Assembly (NCBI GenBank): GCA_038521825.1
Contig: JBCBKL010000003.1
Location: 62,001 to 126,000 of the forward strand
Source: JBCBKL01 sp038521825
GTDB taxonomy: Bacteria > Pseudomonadota > Alphaproteobacteria > Rhodobacterales > Rhodobacteraceae
Direction: 5' to 3'
Length of the DNA stretch: 64,000 nucleotides
The position numbers were made by a program, and so were the translations under genes. This document shows, in pieces, positions 42,320 to 51,487 of this stretch (positions within the stretch are counted from its first letter, which is position 1; every line of letters starts with the position of its first letter). The notes beneath the pieces are model-generated. The model was not told where the DNA came from. It worked only from the letters and a program-made list of their open reading frames with translations, and did not search any database.

Positions 42320-42607
42320 ATGGCAGCACTTTGGATTGCGCGGGTCGATGTCACGGACCCGGATTTATACGGCAAATACATCACTGTCGCCTCCGAGGTG
42401 ATCCCGGCCCATGGCGGCGTTTTCATCGCGCGTGGGGGCCGTGTCGAACAGGTCGAAGGGCAGGGGCGCGCGCGAAACGTGGTCGCCCGCTTTCCGTCGG
42501 TGGATGATGCGCTCGCGGCCTATAACGACCCCAAATACCAAGAGGCCGTTGTCTGGGCGAAAGAGGCATCAGACCGGGAAATCGTGATCGTCGAGACAAC
42601 AGACTAG
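42320..42607 (+). CDS. DUF1330 family protein
   Basis: A 95-residue dimeric alpha-beta barrel protein. The ATG at 42320 starts 1 nt after the alaS stop, with GGAGG in the end of alaS as ribosome-binding site. The pattern DVTDPDLYGKYITVASEVIPAHGGVFIARGG followed by VARFPSVDDALAAYNDPKYQEA fits DUF1330, whose members are small monooxygenase-like fold proteins of unknown role. Translation is coupled to alaS, but a functional link is not implied. Confidence 0.9.
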   Translation: MAALWIARVDVTDPDLYGKYITVASEVIPAHGGVFIARGGRVEQVEGQGRARNVVARFPSVDDALAAYNDPKYQEAVVWAKEASDREIVIVETTD

Positions 42608-42672
42608 TCATACGCCGCTTGCTTTTTGTCGCTGGGATGATGAGCATCCGGGCAGGCAAAAAGGAGCACGTC

Positions 42673-43053
42673 ATGACCCTGGGATGCTTTTCCGTTAGCC
42701 TTGCAGTGGCCGATCTGGCCAAGTCGCGCGCATTCTATGAGCTATTGGGCTTTGAGGTCATGCATGGTGACGCGGAGCACGGGTTTGTCATCATGCAGAA
42801 CGGCACGACAAAGATCGGCCTGTTTCATGGAATGTTTGACGGCAATATCCTGACGTTTAATCCCGGCTGGGACGAGGACGGGCAACCCGTTGAGGTTTTT
42901 GAGGATGTGCGGGCCCTACAGGCGCGCCTGAAGGAAAACGGCGTAGACATTGCGCGAGCCGCTGAGGCCGATGGCGAGGGCCCCGATCATATCCAGATCA
43001 CCGACCCGGACGGCAATCTGATCATGTTCGACCAGCACGTGCCGCGGCCCTGA
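42673..43053 (+). CDS. VOC (glyoxalase/bleomycin resistance) family protein
   Basis: A 126-residue protein with the vicinal-oxygen-chelate fold. AAGGAG precedes the ATG at 42673. It shows FSVSLAVADLAKSRAFYELLGFEV (first beta-alpha-beta unit) and DHIQITDPDGNLIMFDQH (second). In VOC enzymes the metal ligands lie in these units, and here only some are present, so it may be a binding protein rather than a lyase. The stop codon, together with the convergent typA stop, is part of a small hairpin (43050-43069). Confidence 0.85.
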   Translation: MTLGCFSVSLAVADLAKSRAFYELLGFEVMHGDAEHGFVIMQNGTTKIGLFHGMFDGNILTFNPGWDEDGQPVEVFEDVRALQARLKENGVDIARAAEADGEGPDHIQITDPDGNLIMFDQHVPRP

Positions 43054-43065
43054 CTGGCGATCCGG

Positions 43066-44883
43066 TCAGGACGCCCTTGCCATCCGCTTGCGTTCATGCG
43101 GATCGAGGAACCGTTTCCGCAGCCGGATCGAATTTGGGGTGACCTCGACCAACTCGTCGTCGTCAATGTAAGCAATTGCTTCTTCGAGGCTGAACTGCAC
43201 GTGCGGGGTTAGCCGAACCGCATCGTCAGAACCGCTGGCCCGCACATTCGTCAGCTTCTTGCCCTTGAGCGGGTTTACTTCGAGATCGTTGTCGCGGCTG
43301 TGTTCGCCGATGATCATGCCGGTATAGACTTCTGCCTGGGGGCCGATGAACATGCGCCCGCGCTCTTCGAGGTTCCAGAGCGCATAGGCCACGGATTGTC
43401 CGTTCTCCATCGAGATCAGAACACCCGCGCGGCGTCCCGGGATCGGCCCCTTATGCGGTGTCCAGCCGTGAAAGACCCGGTTGAGCACGCCGGTGCCACG
43501 CGTATCGGTCAGGAATTCGCCGTGATATCCGATCAGCCCGCGCGACGGGACGTGGGCGATGATGCGGGTCTTGCCGGCTCCCGCCGGTTTCATTTCAGCC
43601 AACTCGCCCTTGCGGGCACCTGTGACCTTTTCGATGACTGAACCGGAATACTCGTCGTCCACATCGATGGTGACCTCTTCGACGGGCTCCAGCCGCTGAC
43701 CGTTTTCTTCGCGGAACAGAACCTGCGGGCGCGAGATACTGAGTTCGAACCCTTCTCGCCGCATGTTTTCGATCAGAACGCCCATCTGCAATTCGCCACG
43801 GCCAGCGACCTCAAAAGCCTCACCGCCCGGGGTGTCGGTCACGCGGATGGCAACGTTCGATTCCGCCTCTTTCATCAGCCGGTCGCGGATGACGCGGGAT
43901 TGCACCTTTTTGCCGTCCCGACCCGCCAGTGGGGAGTCGTTGATGCCGAACGTCACGGTGATGGTGGGCGGGTCGATGGGCTGCGCGGGCAGGGGAATGT
44001 CGATGCCGGGGGCCACGATGCTGTCGGCGACGGTGGCTTTCGCCATCCCGGCAAGTGATACAATGTCGCCCGCTTCAGCCACGTTGATGGGTTGCTGGGC
44101 GAGACCACGGAAGGCGAGTATCTTGGTGACACGGAAGTTCTCGATCACGCTGCCATCACGGCTGAGGGCCTTGACGCTCTCGCCGGTTTTCAGCGTGCCG
44201 GCTTCGACGCGCCCGGTCAGGATGCGCCCGATGAACGGATCACTGCCCAGCGTTGTCGCAAGCATCCGAAAGGGTTCGTCCCGCGCGGCAAGCTGCTTGG
44301 GGGCGGGCACGTGTTCGACGATCAGATCGAAGAGGGCGGACAGATCCTGCCGCGGGCCATCGAGCTCCATATCCGCCCAGCCATTGCGGCCAGATGCATA
44401 CATCGCCGGGAAATCAAGCTGATCGTCATCCGCGCCGAGATTGGCAAAGAGGTCAAAGCACTCGTCAAGCGCACGGTCGGGTTCGGCATCGGGCTTGTCG
44501 ACCTTGTTCAGCACAACGATCGGGCGCAGGCCAAGCGCCAGCGCCTTGGACGTCACGAACTTTGTCTGCGGCATCGGCCCTTCGGCCGCATCGACCAGCA
44601 GCACAACGCCGTCGACCATCGATAGGATCCGTTCGACCTCACCCCCGAAATCGGCGTGGCCGGGCGTGTCGACGATGTTGATCCGTGTGTCCTTCCATTC
44701 GACCGATGTGGCCTTGGCCAGGATCGTGATGCCGCGCTCGCGTTCGAGATCGTTGGAATCCATCGCCCGTTCGGCGACGGCCTGGTTTTCCCGAAAGGCG
44801 CCGGATTGTTTCAGCAATTCGTCGACCAGTGTGGTCTTGCCGTGGTCAACGTGCGCGATGATTGCGATGTTACGCAGGTCCAT
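43066..44883 (-). CDS. typA: Ribosome-associated GTPase TypA/BipA
   Basis: A 605-residue translational GTPase for stress and cold adaptation and 50S assembly. G motifs are at the N-terminus: AHVDHGKTTL, DTPGHADF and NKVDKPD. Domain II, the EF-G-like III and V domains, and the BipA-specific C-terminal domain (SRGLIGYHGEFLTDTRGTG, RRAGVLISMENGQSVAYALWNLEERG) follow. Length agrees with E. coli BipA. The start at 44883 is followed upstream by 72 bp before the GntP gene. Confidence 0.97.
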   Translation of the reverse strand: MDLRNIAIIAHVDHGKTTLVDELLKQSGAFRENQAVAERAMDSNDLERERGITILAKATSVEWKDTRINIVDTPGHADFGGEVERILSMVDGVVLLVDAAEGPMPQTKFVTSKALALGLRPIVVLNKVDKPDAEPDRALDECFDLFANLGADDDQLDFPAMYASGRNGWADMELDGPRQDLSALFDLIVEHVPAPKQLAARDEPFRMLATTLGSDPFIGRILTGRVEAGTLKTGESVKALSRDGSVIENFRVTKILAFRGLAQQPINVAEAGDIVSLAGMAKATVADSIVAPGIDIPLPAQPIDPPTITVTFGINDSPLAGRDGKKVQSRVIRDRLMKEAESNVAIRVTDTPGGEAFEVAGRGELQMGVLIENMRREGFELSISRPQVLFREENGQRLEPVEEVTIDVDDEYSGSVIEKVTGARKGELAEMKPAGAGKTRIIAHVPSRGLIGYHGEFLTDTRGTGVLNRVFHGWTPHKGPIPGRRAGVLISMENGQSVAYALWNLEERGRMFIGPQAEVYTGMIIGEHSRDNDLEVNPLKGKKLTNVRASGSDDAVRLTPHVQFSLEEAIAYIDDDELVEVTPNSIRLRKRFLDPHERKRMARAS

Positions 44884-44955
44884 GAGGGCCGCCTTTCTGC
44901 ATTTGCGCGGGCCATACCGTGCATCCGCAGAAAAGGCGAGCGAAATCCGGGCCTC

Positions 44956-46365
44956 TCAGAAGGGGCCGAAAAGTGCGGCCAGGACAAGCACGGCAACAAG
45001 AGCCACCACGGGGATCAGCACGGCGACCACAAAGATCGGCCCATAAGCCTCTTTGTGGGTCAGCCGCCCGATTCCCAGCAGCGTCACCACGGCCCCGTTA
45101 TGCGGCAAGGCGTCCAGACCGCCCGTCGCCAGTGTCGTCACACGGTGCAGCAGCGCGCGGTCCGTCCCTGCGGCGTCAGCCATTTGGACGAACTGGCCCC
45201 CCATCGTGTCGAGGGCGATCGACATGCCTCCGGAGGCAGAGCCTGTAATGCCAGCAAGAATAGCGACGGATAGTGCCAGATTGACCAATATGCCGCCTGG
45301 CAAGTCCATCAGCGCGGCTTCGATCTGACCGAAAGCCGCGAGCCCCGCGATGACAGACCCGAAACCGACGAGGCTTGCGGTGTTGAAGAGCGGGAGCAAG
45401 GCCGCTTCGGCCCCACGTCCCGCTGCCTTAAAGGGCTCCGGCAGCGACTTCCTCGTGAGTGCGATGAAAAGCAGAATCGAAAGCGTCAGCGCAGACAAGA
45501 GCGACCAAAGCCCGACAACGCCCTGCGGATCGGTGCGGCCCCAGGTGTCGGTCTGCATGTAGGACAGATCGAGTTGCGGAAAGACGAGCGTGCTGAAGCC
45601 AAGGTTAAGAATGAGCACAGCGACAATCGGGATTAGACCGATGACGACGCCGGGCCCGCATCCCTCGTGATCCGCTGCACCAACGATGCCAGTGTCGACA
45701 GTCATGGCTGCTGCTGCGCCGCCGTCCGCCGTCTGGGTTGGTGGCCGCTTGCTGACCCGCGCAAGGCGGCTGAGGTACATCAGCCCTCCGGCTGCCATGA
45801 TCAATGCTGCGATCACCCCGAGGCCCGGTGCAGCGAAGACCGTGGTCCCGAAATAGGGCATCGGGATCGCATTCTGAATCGCAGGCGTTCCGGGCAGGGC
45901 GGTCATCGTGAAGGTGAAGGCACCAAGCGCGATGGTTGCCGGGATCAGCTTTGGTGAATGACCAGCCTGCCGAAAAAGGGCCCTGGCGATGGGGTAGACG
46001 GCAAACGCTACGATAAACAGCGATACTCCGCCAAACGTCAGCAAGGCACAGGCCGCCACGACGGCGGCAATGGCTCGTTCAGCCCCGAACACGCGGGTGA
46101 TGCCTTCGGCAAGGCCGTATGCAGCGCCGCTTTCTTCCATCAACCGGCCAAAGACCGCGCCCAAGAGAAAGATGAGGAAAAAACTGACGACGAACCGCCC
46201 CGCTGCGGGCATGAAGCGTTCGGTTAGCGTTGCCAGCGCCGGATCCCCGGCCATGACCGCGGCAAGAACCGCCATCGTGGGCGCAAGGATCAGAACGGAA
46301 TAGCCGCGATAGGCCAGCCAGATGAGCAGCCCGAGCGGAACGACAAGAGGCAGAAAAACCAGCAT
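44956..46365 (-). CDS. GntP family permease
   Basis: A 469-residue inner membrane protein with 12 or more predicted helices. The characteristic features of the gluconate/H+ symporter family are seen: the early helix MLVFLPLVVPLGLLIWLAYRG, GAVFGRLMEESGAA, ITGSASGGMSIALDTMG and GGLDALPHNGAVVTLLGIGRLTHKEAY near the C-terminus. It probably imports a sugar acid or a hydroxy-acid. No matching catabolic gene lies nearby. It follows the ABC transporter operon by 79 bp on the same strand and could be co-transcribed with it. Confidence 0.9.
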   Translation of the reverse strand: MLVFLPLVVPLGLLIWLAYRGYSVLILAPTMAVLAAVMAGDPALATLTERFMPAAGRFVVSFFLIFLLGAVFGRLMEESGAAYGLAEGITRVFGAERAIAAVVAACALLTFGGVSLFIVAFAVYPIARALFRQAGHSPKLIPATIALGAFTFTMTALPGTPAIQNAIPMPYFGTTVFAAPGLGVIAALIMAAGGLMYLSRLARVSKRPPTQTADGGAAAAMTVDTGIVGAADHEGCGPGVVIGLIPIVAVLILNLGFSTLVFPQLDLSYMQTDTWGRTDPQGVVGLWSLLSALTLSILLFIALTRKSLPEPFKAAGRGAEAALLPLFNTASLVGFGSVIAGLAAFGQIEAALMDLPGGILVNLALSVAILAGITGSASGGMSIALDTMGGQFVQMADAAGTDRALLHRVTTLATGGLDALPHNGAVVTLLGIGRLTHKEAYGPIFVVAVLIPVVALVAVLVLAALFGPF

Positions 46366-46444
46366 GGGCCGAAGGTATCAGGCGGCGGCGCAGGTACCAT
46401 TCGCCTTGATGCCGCAGCGCAGAAAGTTGGCGCGTTGGATCCGT

Positions 46445-48529
46445 TTATTCGGCTGCGATCTTGATCACGGGCTCCATCTCGGCCAACTTCTCGTCGCTCA
46501 GGTGGCACTTGATCTGGTGACCCTGTGCCAGATGCCGGACCGGCGGCACCTCTTTCTCGCAAAGCCCGCCGGCGACCTCGGATTTCCAGCGGCACCGCGT
46601 CTGGAACGGGCAACCGGTTGGCGGGTTCATAGCGGACGGAATATCGCCTTCGAGCACGATATGTTTCTTTTCGATGGATGTATCGGCAATCGGCACGGCC
46701 GAGAGCAGAGCCTCGGTATAGGGATGATAGGGCGGTGAAAACACCTGGTCGGTATCACCCAGTTCGACCACATGACCCAGATACATAACCATCACCCGAT
46801 CGCTCAGATAGCGGACGATCGAAAGATCGTGGCTGATGAACAGAAGCGTCGTTTTCTGTTCGCGCTGGATTTCCATCAAGAGGTCAGTCACGGCCGCCTG
46901 AACTGACACGTCGAGCGCCGAGACGGGTTCGTCCGCCACCACGATCCGCGCATCACCGGCAAAGGCGCGGGCGATACCCACACGCTGTTTCTGACCGCCC
47001 GACAATTGCCTTGGCATCCGGTCGGCGAAGGCACGCGGCAGCTTCACCAGATCAAGCAGCTCCAACATCCGCTCGCGCCGCTCGGTTTCGTTCTTGCCGA
47101 CTTTGAAGATTTCCAGCGCTCGGATGATCTGTCGTCCGACTGTCATCGACGGGTTCAGAGTGTCGAAAGGGTTTTGAAAGACCATCTGCACATCGGCGAC
47201 TGTCTTGGTATCGCGTTTTTCGATTGGAACCTGTTCGATGCTCTTGTTGTCCAGCAGGATCTGACCCTCTGTCGCCGTCTCAAGCCCCATGAGCACCTTG
47301 GCGAAGGTCGACTTGCCGCAGCCCGATTCACCGACAATGGCCAGCGTCTCGGATTCGCGGGCCTCGAAACTGAGCGTCTCGTTCGCCTTGACGACCTTCT
47401 TGTCGCCGCCGCCGAAAAGCGCGTTCGCTGCGACCTCATAGTATTTCTTGAGGTTTTCCATCTTCAGGACGACCTGGCCGACCTCTGCCTTTTCCTTCTG
47501 ATCTTCGACGATCAGAGGTGCGTTCCAGTCGATCTCCTGGAATTTCAGACAGCGCGTGTGGTGGCGATCGTTGCCCGGCACAGTCGACATCGGGATATCT
47601 TTCTGATCGCAGCGCCCTGCTTCGAAATAGTCGCAGCGCGGGCCGAAGTTACAGCCCTGCGGCCGCTCGTGGGGCAGGGGGAAGTTGCCCGGAATGGCCT
47701 TCAGGGGGCGCGCGTTCTTATCGGCTCCCGGCAGCGGGATCGACCGGAAGAGGGCCTGGGTGTAGGGGTGCTGCATCTCGTCGAAGACGTCGTGAATGCT
47801 GCCCCGTTCCACCGCTTCGCCGGAATACATGACGCAAAGCCGGTCGCAGGTCTCGAGGACAAGCCCGAGATTGTGCGAAATGAACAGCATCGAGGTGCCG
47901 TATTTCTTGCCCAGATCCTTAACCAGTTCCACAACGGCTGCCTCGACGGTCACGTCGAGTGCCGTGGTGGGTTCATCAAGGATCAGCAAAGACGGTTCCG
48001 ACATCAGCGCCATAGCGATGACGATCCGCTGCTGTTGTCCGCCCGAAAGCTGATGCGGATAACTGTTCAGGATCCGTTTCGGGTCCGGCAGCTTCACATC
48101 TGTCACCACCTGCAAGGCGCGGTCATAGGCATCCTTTTCCGAGGCGCCCTGGTGGATCATCGGCACTTCCATCAATTGTTTGCCGATCTTCATGGCGGGG
48201 TTCAGCGATGCCATAGGCTCCTGATAGATCATCGCGATCTCGCTGCCTCGGATATCCCGCAGCTCTTCGCGGCTCATCGCGCTCAGGTCGCGACCTCGGA
48301 ACTTGATTGAGCCGCCAACGACGCGTCCGTTTTTGCCCAGATCCTGCATCACGCCGAGGGCAACCGTGGATTTACCGCAGCCGGACTCGCCCACAAGGCC
48401 GACCGCCTCTCCAGGTTGAACCGTGACCGAGAAATCCATGACGGCGGGGATCTCACGCAGCCGGGTGAAGAACGAAATCGAGAGCCTGTCGATTTCAAGG
48501 ATCGGGCCGTCATAATCCCATTTTTTCAT
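46445..48529 (-). CDS. Peptide-type ABC transporter, fused double ATPase (DppD-DppF type)
   Basis: A 694-residue protein with two ABC domains in one chain. First copy: Walker A GESGCGKSTVALG, signature LSGGQQQR and Walker B LLILDEPTT. Second copy: GESGCGKSTFAKV, LSGGQKQR and VVADEPVSALD. The oligopeptide/dipeptide C-terminal extensions with Cys-rich LHPPR-like regions follow each (GCNFGPRCDYFEAGRCDQKD in the first, GCPFQTRCRWKSEVAGG in the second), which in this family can carry an iron-sulfur-like Cys set. The start at 48529 is used rather than the longer GTG-type frame. It is the ATPase of the 46.4-51.1 kb transporter. Confidence 0.94.
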   Translation of the reverse strand: MKKWDYDGPILEIDRLSISFFTRLREIPAVMDFSVTVQPGEAVGLVGESGCGKSTVALGVMQDLGKNGRVVGGSIKFRGRDLSAMSREELRDIRGSEIAMIYQEPMASLNPAMKIGKQLMEVPMIHQGASEKDAYDRALQVVTDVKLPDPKRILNSYPHQLSGGQQQRIVIAMALMSEPSLLILDEPTTALDVTVEAAVVELVKDLGKKYGTSMLFISHNLGLVLETCDRLCVMYSGEAVERGSIHDVFDEMQHPYTQALFRSIPLPGADKNARPLKAIPGNFPLPHERPQGCNFGPRCDYFEAGRCDQKDIPMSTVPGNDRHHTRCLKFQEIDWNAPLIVEDQKEKAEVGQVVLKMENLKKYYEVAANALFGGGDKKVVKANETLSFEARESETLAIVGESGCGKSTFAKVLMGLETATEGQILLDNKSIEQVPIEKRDTKTVADVQMVFQNPFDTLNPSMTVGRQIIRALEIFKVGKNETERRERMLELLDLVKLPRAFADRMPRQLSGGQKQRVGIARAFAGDARIVVADEPVSALDVSVQAAVTDLLMEIQREQKTTLLFISHDLSIVRYLSDRVMVMYLGHVVELGDTDQVFSPPYHPYTEALLSAVPIADTSIEKKHIVLEGDIPSAMNPPTGCPFQTRCRWKSEVAGGLCEKEVPPVRHLAQGHQIKCHLSDEKLAEMEPVIKIAAE

Positions 48530-48625
48530 CGTCGTCTTCCCTGTTCTGGCCAAGATGCGGGTTTGCCCGCTTGTTCCGGCCCCAGTTATGCAAAGGGCCG
48601 GGGACGGCGCCCCCGGCCCTATTCA

Positions 48626-50074
48626 CTAATCTTTCAGGCTTTCTTCGCGCAGACCGTCGGCAAGCAAGTTCAGCCCCAGCACCAGCGTCAGAAGCGACAG
48701 CGCCGGCGCGATGGCCGCATGCGGATAGACGGCCAGCAGCCTGCGACCCGCGTTGATGGTTGTGCCCCAATCCGGGCTCTCGCTCTCGAGTCCCAGACCA
48801 AAGAAGCCCAGGGTGCCCAAAAGGATGGTCGTGTACCCGATTCTCAAACAGAAATCGACGATCAGTGGCCCGCGCGCATTGGGCAGCATTTCCCAAAGCA
48901 TGATGTACCACGGGCCTTCGCCCCGCGTCTGCGCCGCTGCCACATAGTCTCGTGTTTTGATGTCGAGGGCGAGCCCGCGAACGATCCTGAACACGGTGGG
49001 CGCGTTTACGAAAACCACCGACACGAACACCACGAGGATGCCGGCATCGATATCGAAAAGATCCATGGCATCGGGCAGCAGGTTCACCTTGGTCCCCTGA
49101 TCTGAAATCAGCGACAGATAGACCCAGCCCAGTACGCCCAGAACCACGATCAGCAGCGGGGTCCGCAAGGACGGTTGCGTATAATAGCGCGAATTCAGCA
49201 GCACTCCCACAAAGACCAGCGGGAAGGCAAAGAGGAACGTCGCCATGTAGTTCGGGATGCCTGTTGCCACGATTTCAGGCGTGACCAGAAGGTAAAAGAG
49301 CAGGATCACCGGGAAGGCGAGGATCAGGTTCGCGATGAACGAGATGATCGTGTCCAGTGTGCCGCCATAATAGCCAGCCGGAAGGCCCAGCGTGATGCCC
49401 ACCATGAAGGCAAACAATGTCGCCAGCGGCGCGATTTGCACCACCACCCAAGCGCCCTTCGCCAGACGCGAGAACACGTCCCGCGCCAGGTTGTCACCGC
49501 CCAGAAGGAACCACTGGTAATCCCCTTCCTCCGCCCCGCGCAGGGGGGTGCCGGGTAACTTGTTCTTCATACCCGAAACCTGGCTTAGCGAGTCGTGCGT
49601 GACGATCAGGTCGAGCGCGCCAAAGACGCCGACAAAGACCCAGAACATCACGAGGCCAAAGCCGATCATGCCCACGGTCGAGTCGAAGAGCTTGCCGTAA
49701 AGGCCCAACTTTCGCTTGTAGAAGATCGAAACGGTGAAGGTGACGATCAGCGCAATCCACACTGGTATGAGCTGCTGGCTCATACCGCCCACAATCCCGA
49801 CCACACCCGGGCCCGCAAACGCGCCGGCAACGATGTAGAGCAGGATCAGGAACAGGAGCGCGAGACCCAGCCAGTTCGTGACCGAGGCCGCAAGTTCATA
49901 GCGGCTGCCCGATCGTGCGATGGTCCCATCGGCCTGCGCGACGATCCCGTTGTCGGATGCAAAGAGGCTCATCACGATCTGCACCAGCAGCGCCAGCACG
50001 AACAACGCGGTCACCGCATAAAGAAAGGGGTTGAGCAGAGCACCGAGAGTGCCGGTCCATGTCAAAGGTTCCAT
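48626..50074 (-). CDS. Peptide-type ABC transporter permease (DppC type, enlarged)
   Basis: A 482-residue permease, about 180 longer than DppC. The family hallmark is RDVFSRLAKGAWVVVQIAPLATLFAFMVGITLG and the EAA-like loop DYVAAAQTRGEGPWYIMLWEMLPNARGPLIVDFCLRIG. Before it are about three extra hydrophobic helices (residues about 15-40, 65-90, 105-155), and in the middle an insertion of about 70 residues adds two further helices (LNSRYYTQPSLRTP...GWVYLSLISDQG). Such extended permeases are known to me only from peptide-type operons in proteobacteria. It is 97 bp from the ATPase gene and 12 bp from the upstream permease. Confidence 0.9.
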   Translation of the reverse strand: MEPLTWTGTLGALLNPFLYAVTALFVLALLVQIVMSLFASDNGIVAQADGTIARSGSRYELAASVTNWLGLALLFLILLYIVAGAFAGPGVVGIVGGMSQQLIPVWIALIVTFTVSIFYKRKLGLYGKLFDSTVGMIGFGLVMFWVFVGVFGALDLIVTHDSLSQVSGMKNKLPGTPLRGAEEGDYQWFLLGGDNLARDVFSRLAKGAWVVVQIAPLATLFAFMVGITLGLPAGYYGGTLDTIISFIANLILAFPVILLFYLLVTPEIVATGIPNYMATFLFAFPLVFVGVLLNSRYYTQPSLRTPLLIVVLGVLGWVYLSLISDQGTKVNLLPDAMDLFDIDAGILVVFVSVVFVNAPTVFRIVRGLALDIKTRDYVAAAQTRGEGPWYIMLWEMLPNARGPLIVDFCLRIGYTTILLGTLGFFGLGLESESPDWGTTINAGRRLLAVYPHAAIAPALSLLTLVLGLNLLADGLREESLKD

Positions 50075-50086
50075 TGGCTCTCTCCC

Positions 50087-51133
50087 TTACGAAATGCGGA
50101 TGCGCGGATTGAGATAGACATACCCGATATCGGATATGAGCTGTGTCACCAGCACCACGACGACAGAGACAACTGAAACCGCCAGCAGCAGTTCGATGTC
50201 GTTGTTCCCGGCAGCCTGAACAAGCAGCCAGCCAAAACCCTTGTAGTTGAACAGGGTCTCGACGATGACCACGCCGTTCAGCAACCACGGGATTTGAAGC
50301 ATGATCACCGTAAAGGGCGCGATCAGGGCATTTCGCAGAGCGTGTTTGACGACAATATTGCCGAAGCTCACACCCTTCAGCCGCGCCGTTCGGATGTATT
50401 GCGCCGTCATCACCTCGGTCATCGAGGCCCGCGTCATCCGGGCAATGTATCCCATCCCGTAAAGCGCGATCGTGATCACCGGAAGAAAGAAGTTCTCGAA
50501 TGTCGGGTTCTCCATCGCCTGCGTTGCCGAGCCCTTGAACCACTTCAGCCCAAAGGCAGAGGACGCAAACACGGCGATGAAGATCACGCCCGAGACGTAT
50601 TCGGGCGTGGCCGTCGTGGCGATCGAGACCGTGGAGAGCGACCGGTCAAGCCCCGAACCCTCGCGCATACCCGCCAGAACCCCGATCAACAGCGCCATCG
50701 GAACCATCACGAGCAGGACCCATCCCATGAGCCGGGCAGTGTATCCGAGGTGTTTGCCGACCAGTGTGGCCACCTCGTTCTTGAAGACCAGCGAAAAGCC
50801 CCAATCGCCCTGCAACAAACCGCAGTAGCGCTGCCGTTCCTCAAGAGGCGCGTTTTCGGCAAAGCATTGGCCGGTCAACACGCCTTCTGCGGTCTCGTTG
50901 GTCCAGCCGGGCGCAACGCCCAGCCAACGCCCGTATTTCACGAGGGTCGGATCCAGAAACCCCCGAGCCCCAAGCCAGCTTTCGACCTGTTCTTCGGACA
51001 TCCGAAAATTGCCTTGGGTCTTGGCAAGTTTTTCTAGGTTTGGATAGAGATTGGTCAGGAAGAAGACGATGAGCGTGAGGCAAAGTGCCGTCAGCAGCAT
51101 CACGCCCAGACGTCTGAGGATGAATAGTCCCAT
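50087..51133 (-). CDS. Peptide-type ABC transporter permease (DppB type)
   Basis: A 348-residue permease. N-terminal helix MGLFILRRLGVMLLTALCLTLIVFFLTNLYP, and the EAA-like segment YIRTARLKGVSFGNIVVKHALRNALIAPFTVI. Between helix 1 and 2 lies a periplasmic segment of about 100 residues with two Cys (TGQCFAENAPLEERQRYCG), which may be disulfide-bonded. It is the first gene of the transporter operon, with no solute-binding protein gene upstream. Two GCGGGATCAAA direct repeats lie upstream of its start. Confidence 0.92.
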   Translation of the reverse strand: MGLFILRRLGVMLLTALCLTLIVFFLTNLYPNLEKLAKTQGNFRMSEEQVESWLGARGFLDPTLVKYGRWLGVAPGWTNETAEGVLTGQCFAENAPLEERQRYCGLLQGDWGFSLVFKNEVATLVGKHLGYTARLMGWVLLVMVPMALLIGVLAGMREGSGLDRSLSTVSIATTATPEYVSGVIFIAVFASSAFGLKWFKGSATQAMENPTFENFFLPVITIALYGMGYIARMTRASMTEVMTAQYIRTARLKGVSFGNIVVKHALRNALIAPFTVIMLQIPWLLNGVVIVETLFNYKGFGWLLVQAAGNNDIELLLAVSVVSVVVVLVTQLISDIGYVYLNPRIRIS

Positions 51134-51487
51134 ATATTTCGCTTGCCCCTGTTGGGTGGCAGAAAGCGGGTTTGATCCCGCGGCTTATTGATTTGATCCC
51201 GCACAAACAGTTTGTCGGGCGCGAGCCATCAGGTCCGGTCAGTGTCTTTGAATAATGGCTCCCCCTTCGCAGCGACTGTCCGGTTGCTTTGCACCCGCGC
51301 ATCTTTGCGCACGCTGAGGCTGCAGTCATGTTTTTGTTACCCCGCATTGAGGCATGGCTTTCCGGGGAAGGTCAATGTCACGTTTGCGTCATTCATGTGC
51401 TTTTTGCGACATTTTCCAGGGGTTGGTCGTCCTTTGATCGAACTGCTCCGATCACGACCCGCCGCAGCTTTTGCACGTTGCCCCGGG
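51134..51487. other. 354-bp gap between dppB-type gene and miaA
   Basis: No coding frame that I can support: the two plus-strand frames here lack family features and run into miaA on the other strand. The part next to the permease holds two direct repeats, TTTGATCCCGC at 51171-51181 and 51192-51202, 21 bp start-to-start, and an inverted GCGGG/CCCGC (51166-51170, 51177-51181). These are probably part of the promoter control of the transporter. The rest, 51210-51487, shows nothing recognisable. Confidence 0.6.
51171..51202. promoter_or_regulatory. Tandem direct repeat upstream of the ABC transporter operon
   Basis: TTTGATCCCGC occurs twice with a 21-bp period (two helical turns), reading GCGGGATCAAA on the coding (minus) strand. 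It begins 38 bp upstream of the permease start. The arrangement fits an activator or repressor with tandem binding on the same face of DNA. No known regulator is assigned. Confidence 0.5.

Noticed and set aside
43050..43069. Terminator between the VOC gene and typA
   Set aside because: The hairpin CTGACTGG/CCGGTCAG contains both stop codons but is followed by no T-tract on either strand.
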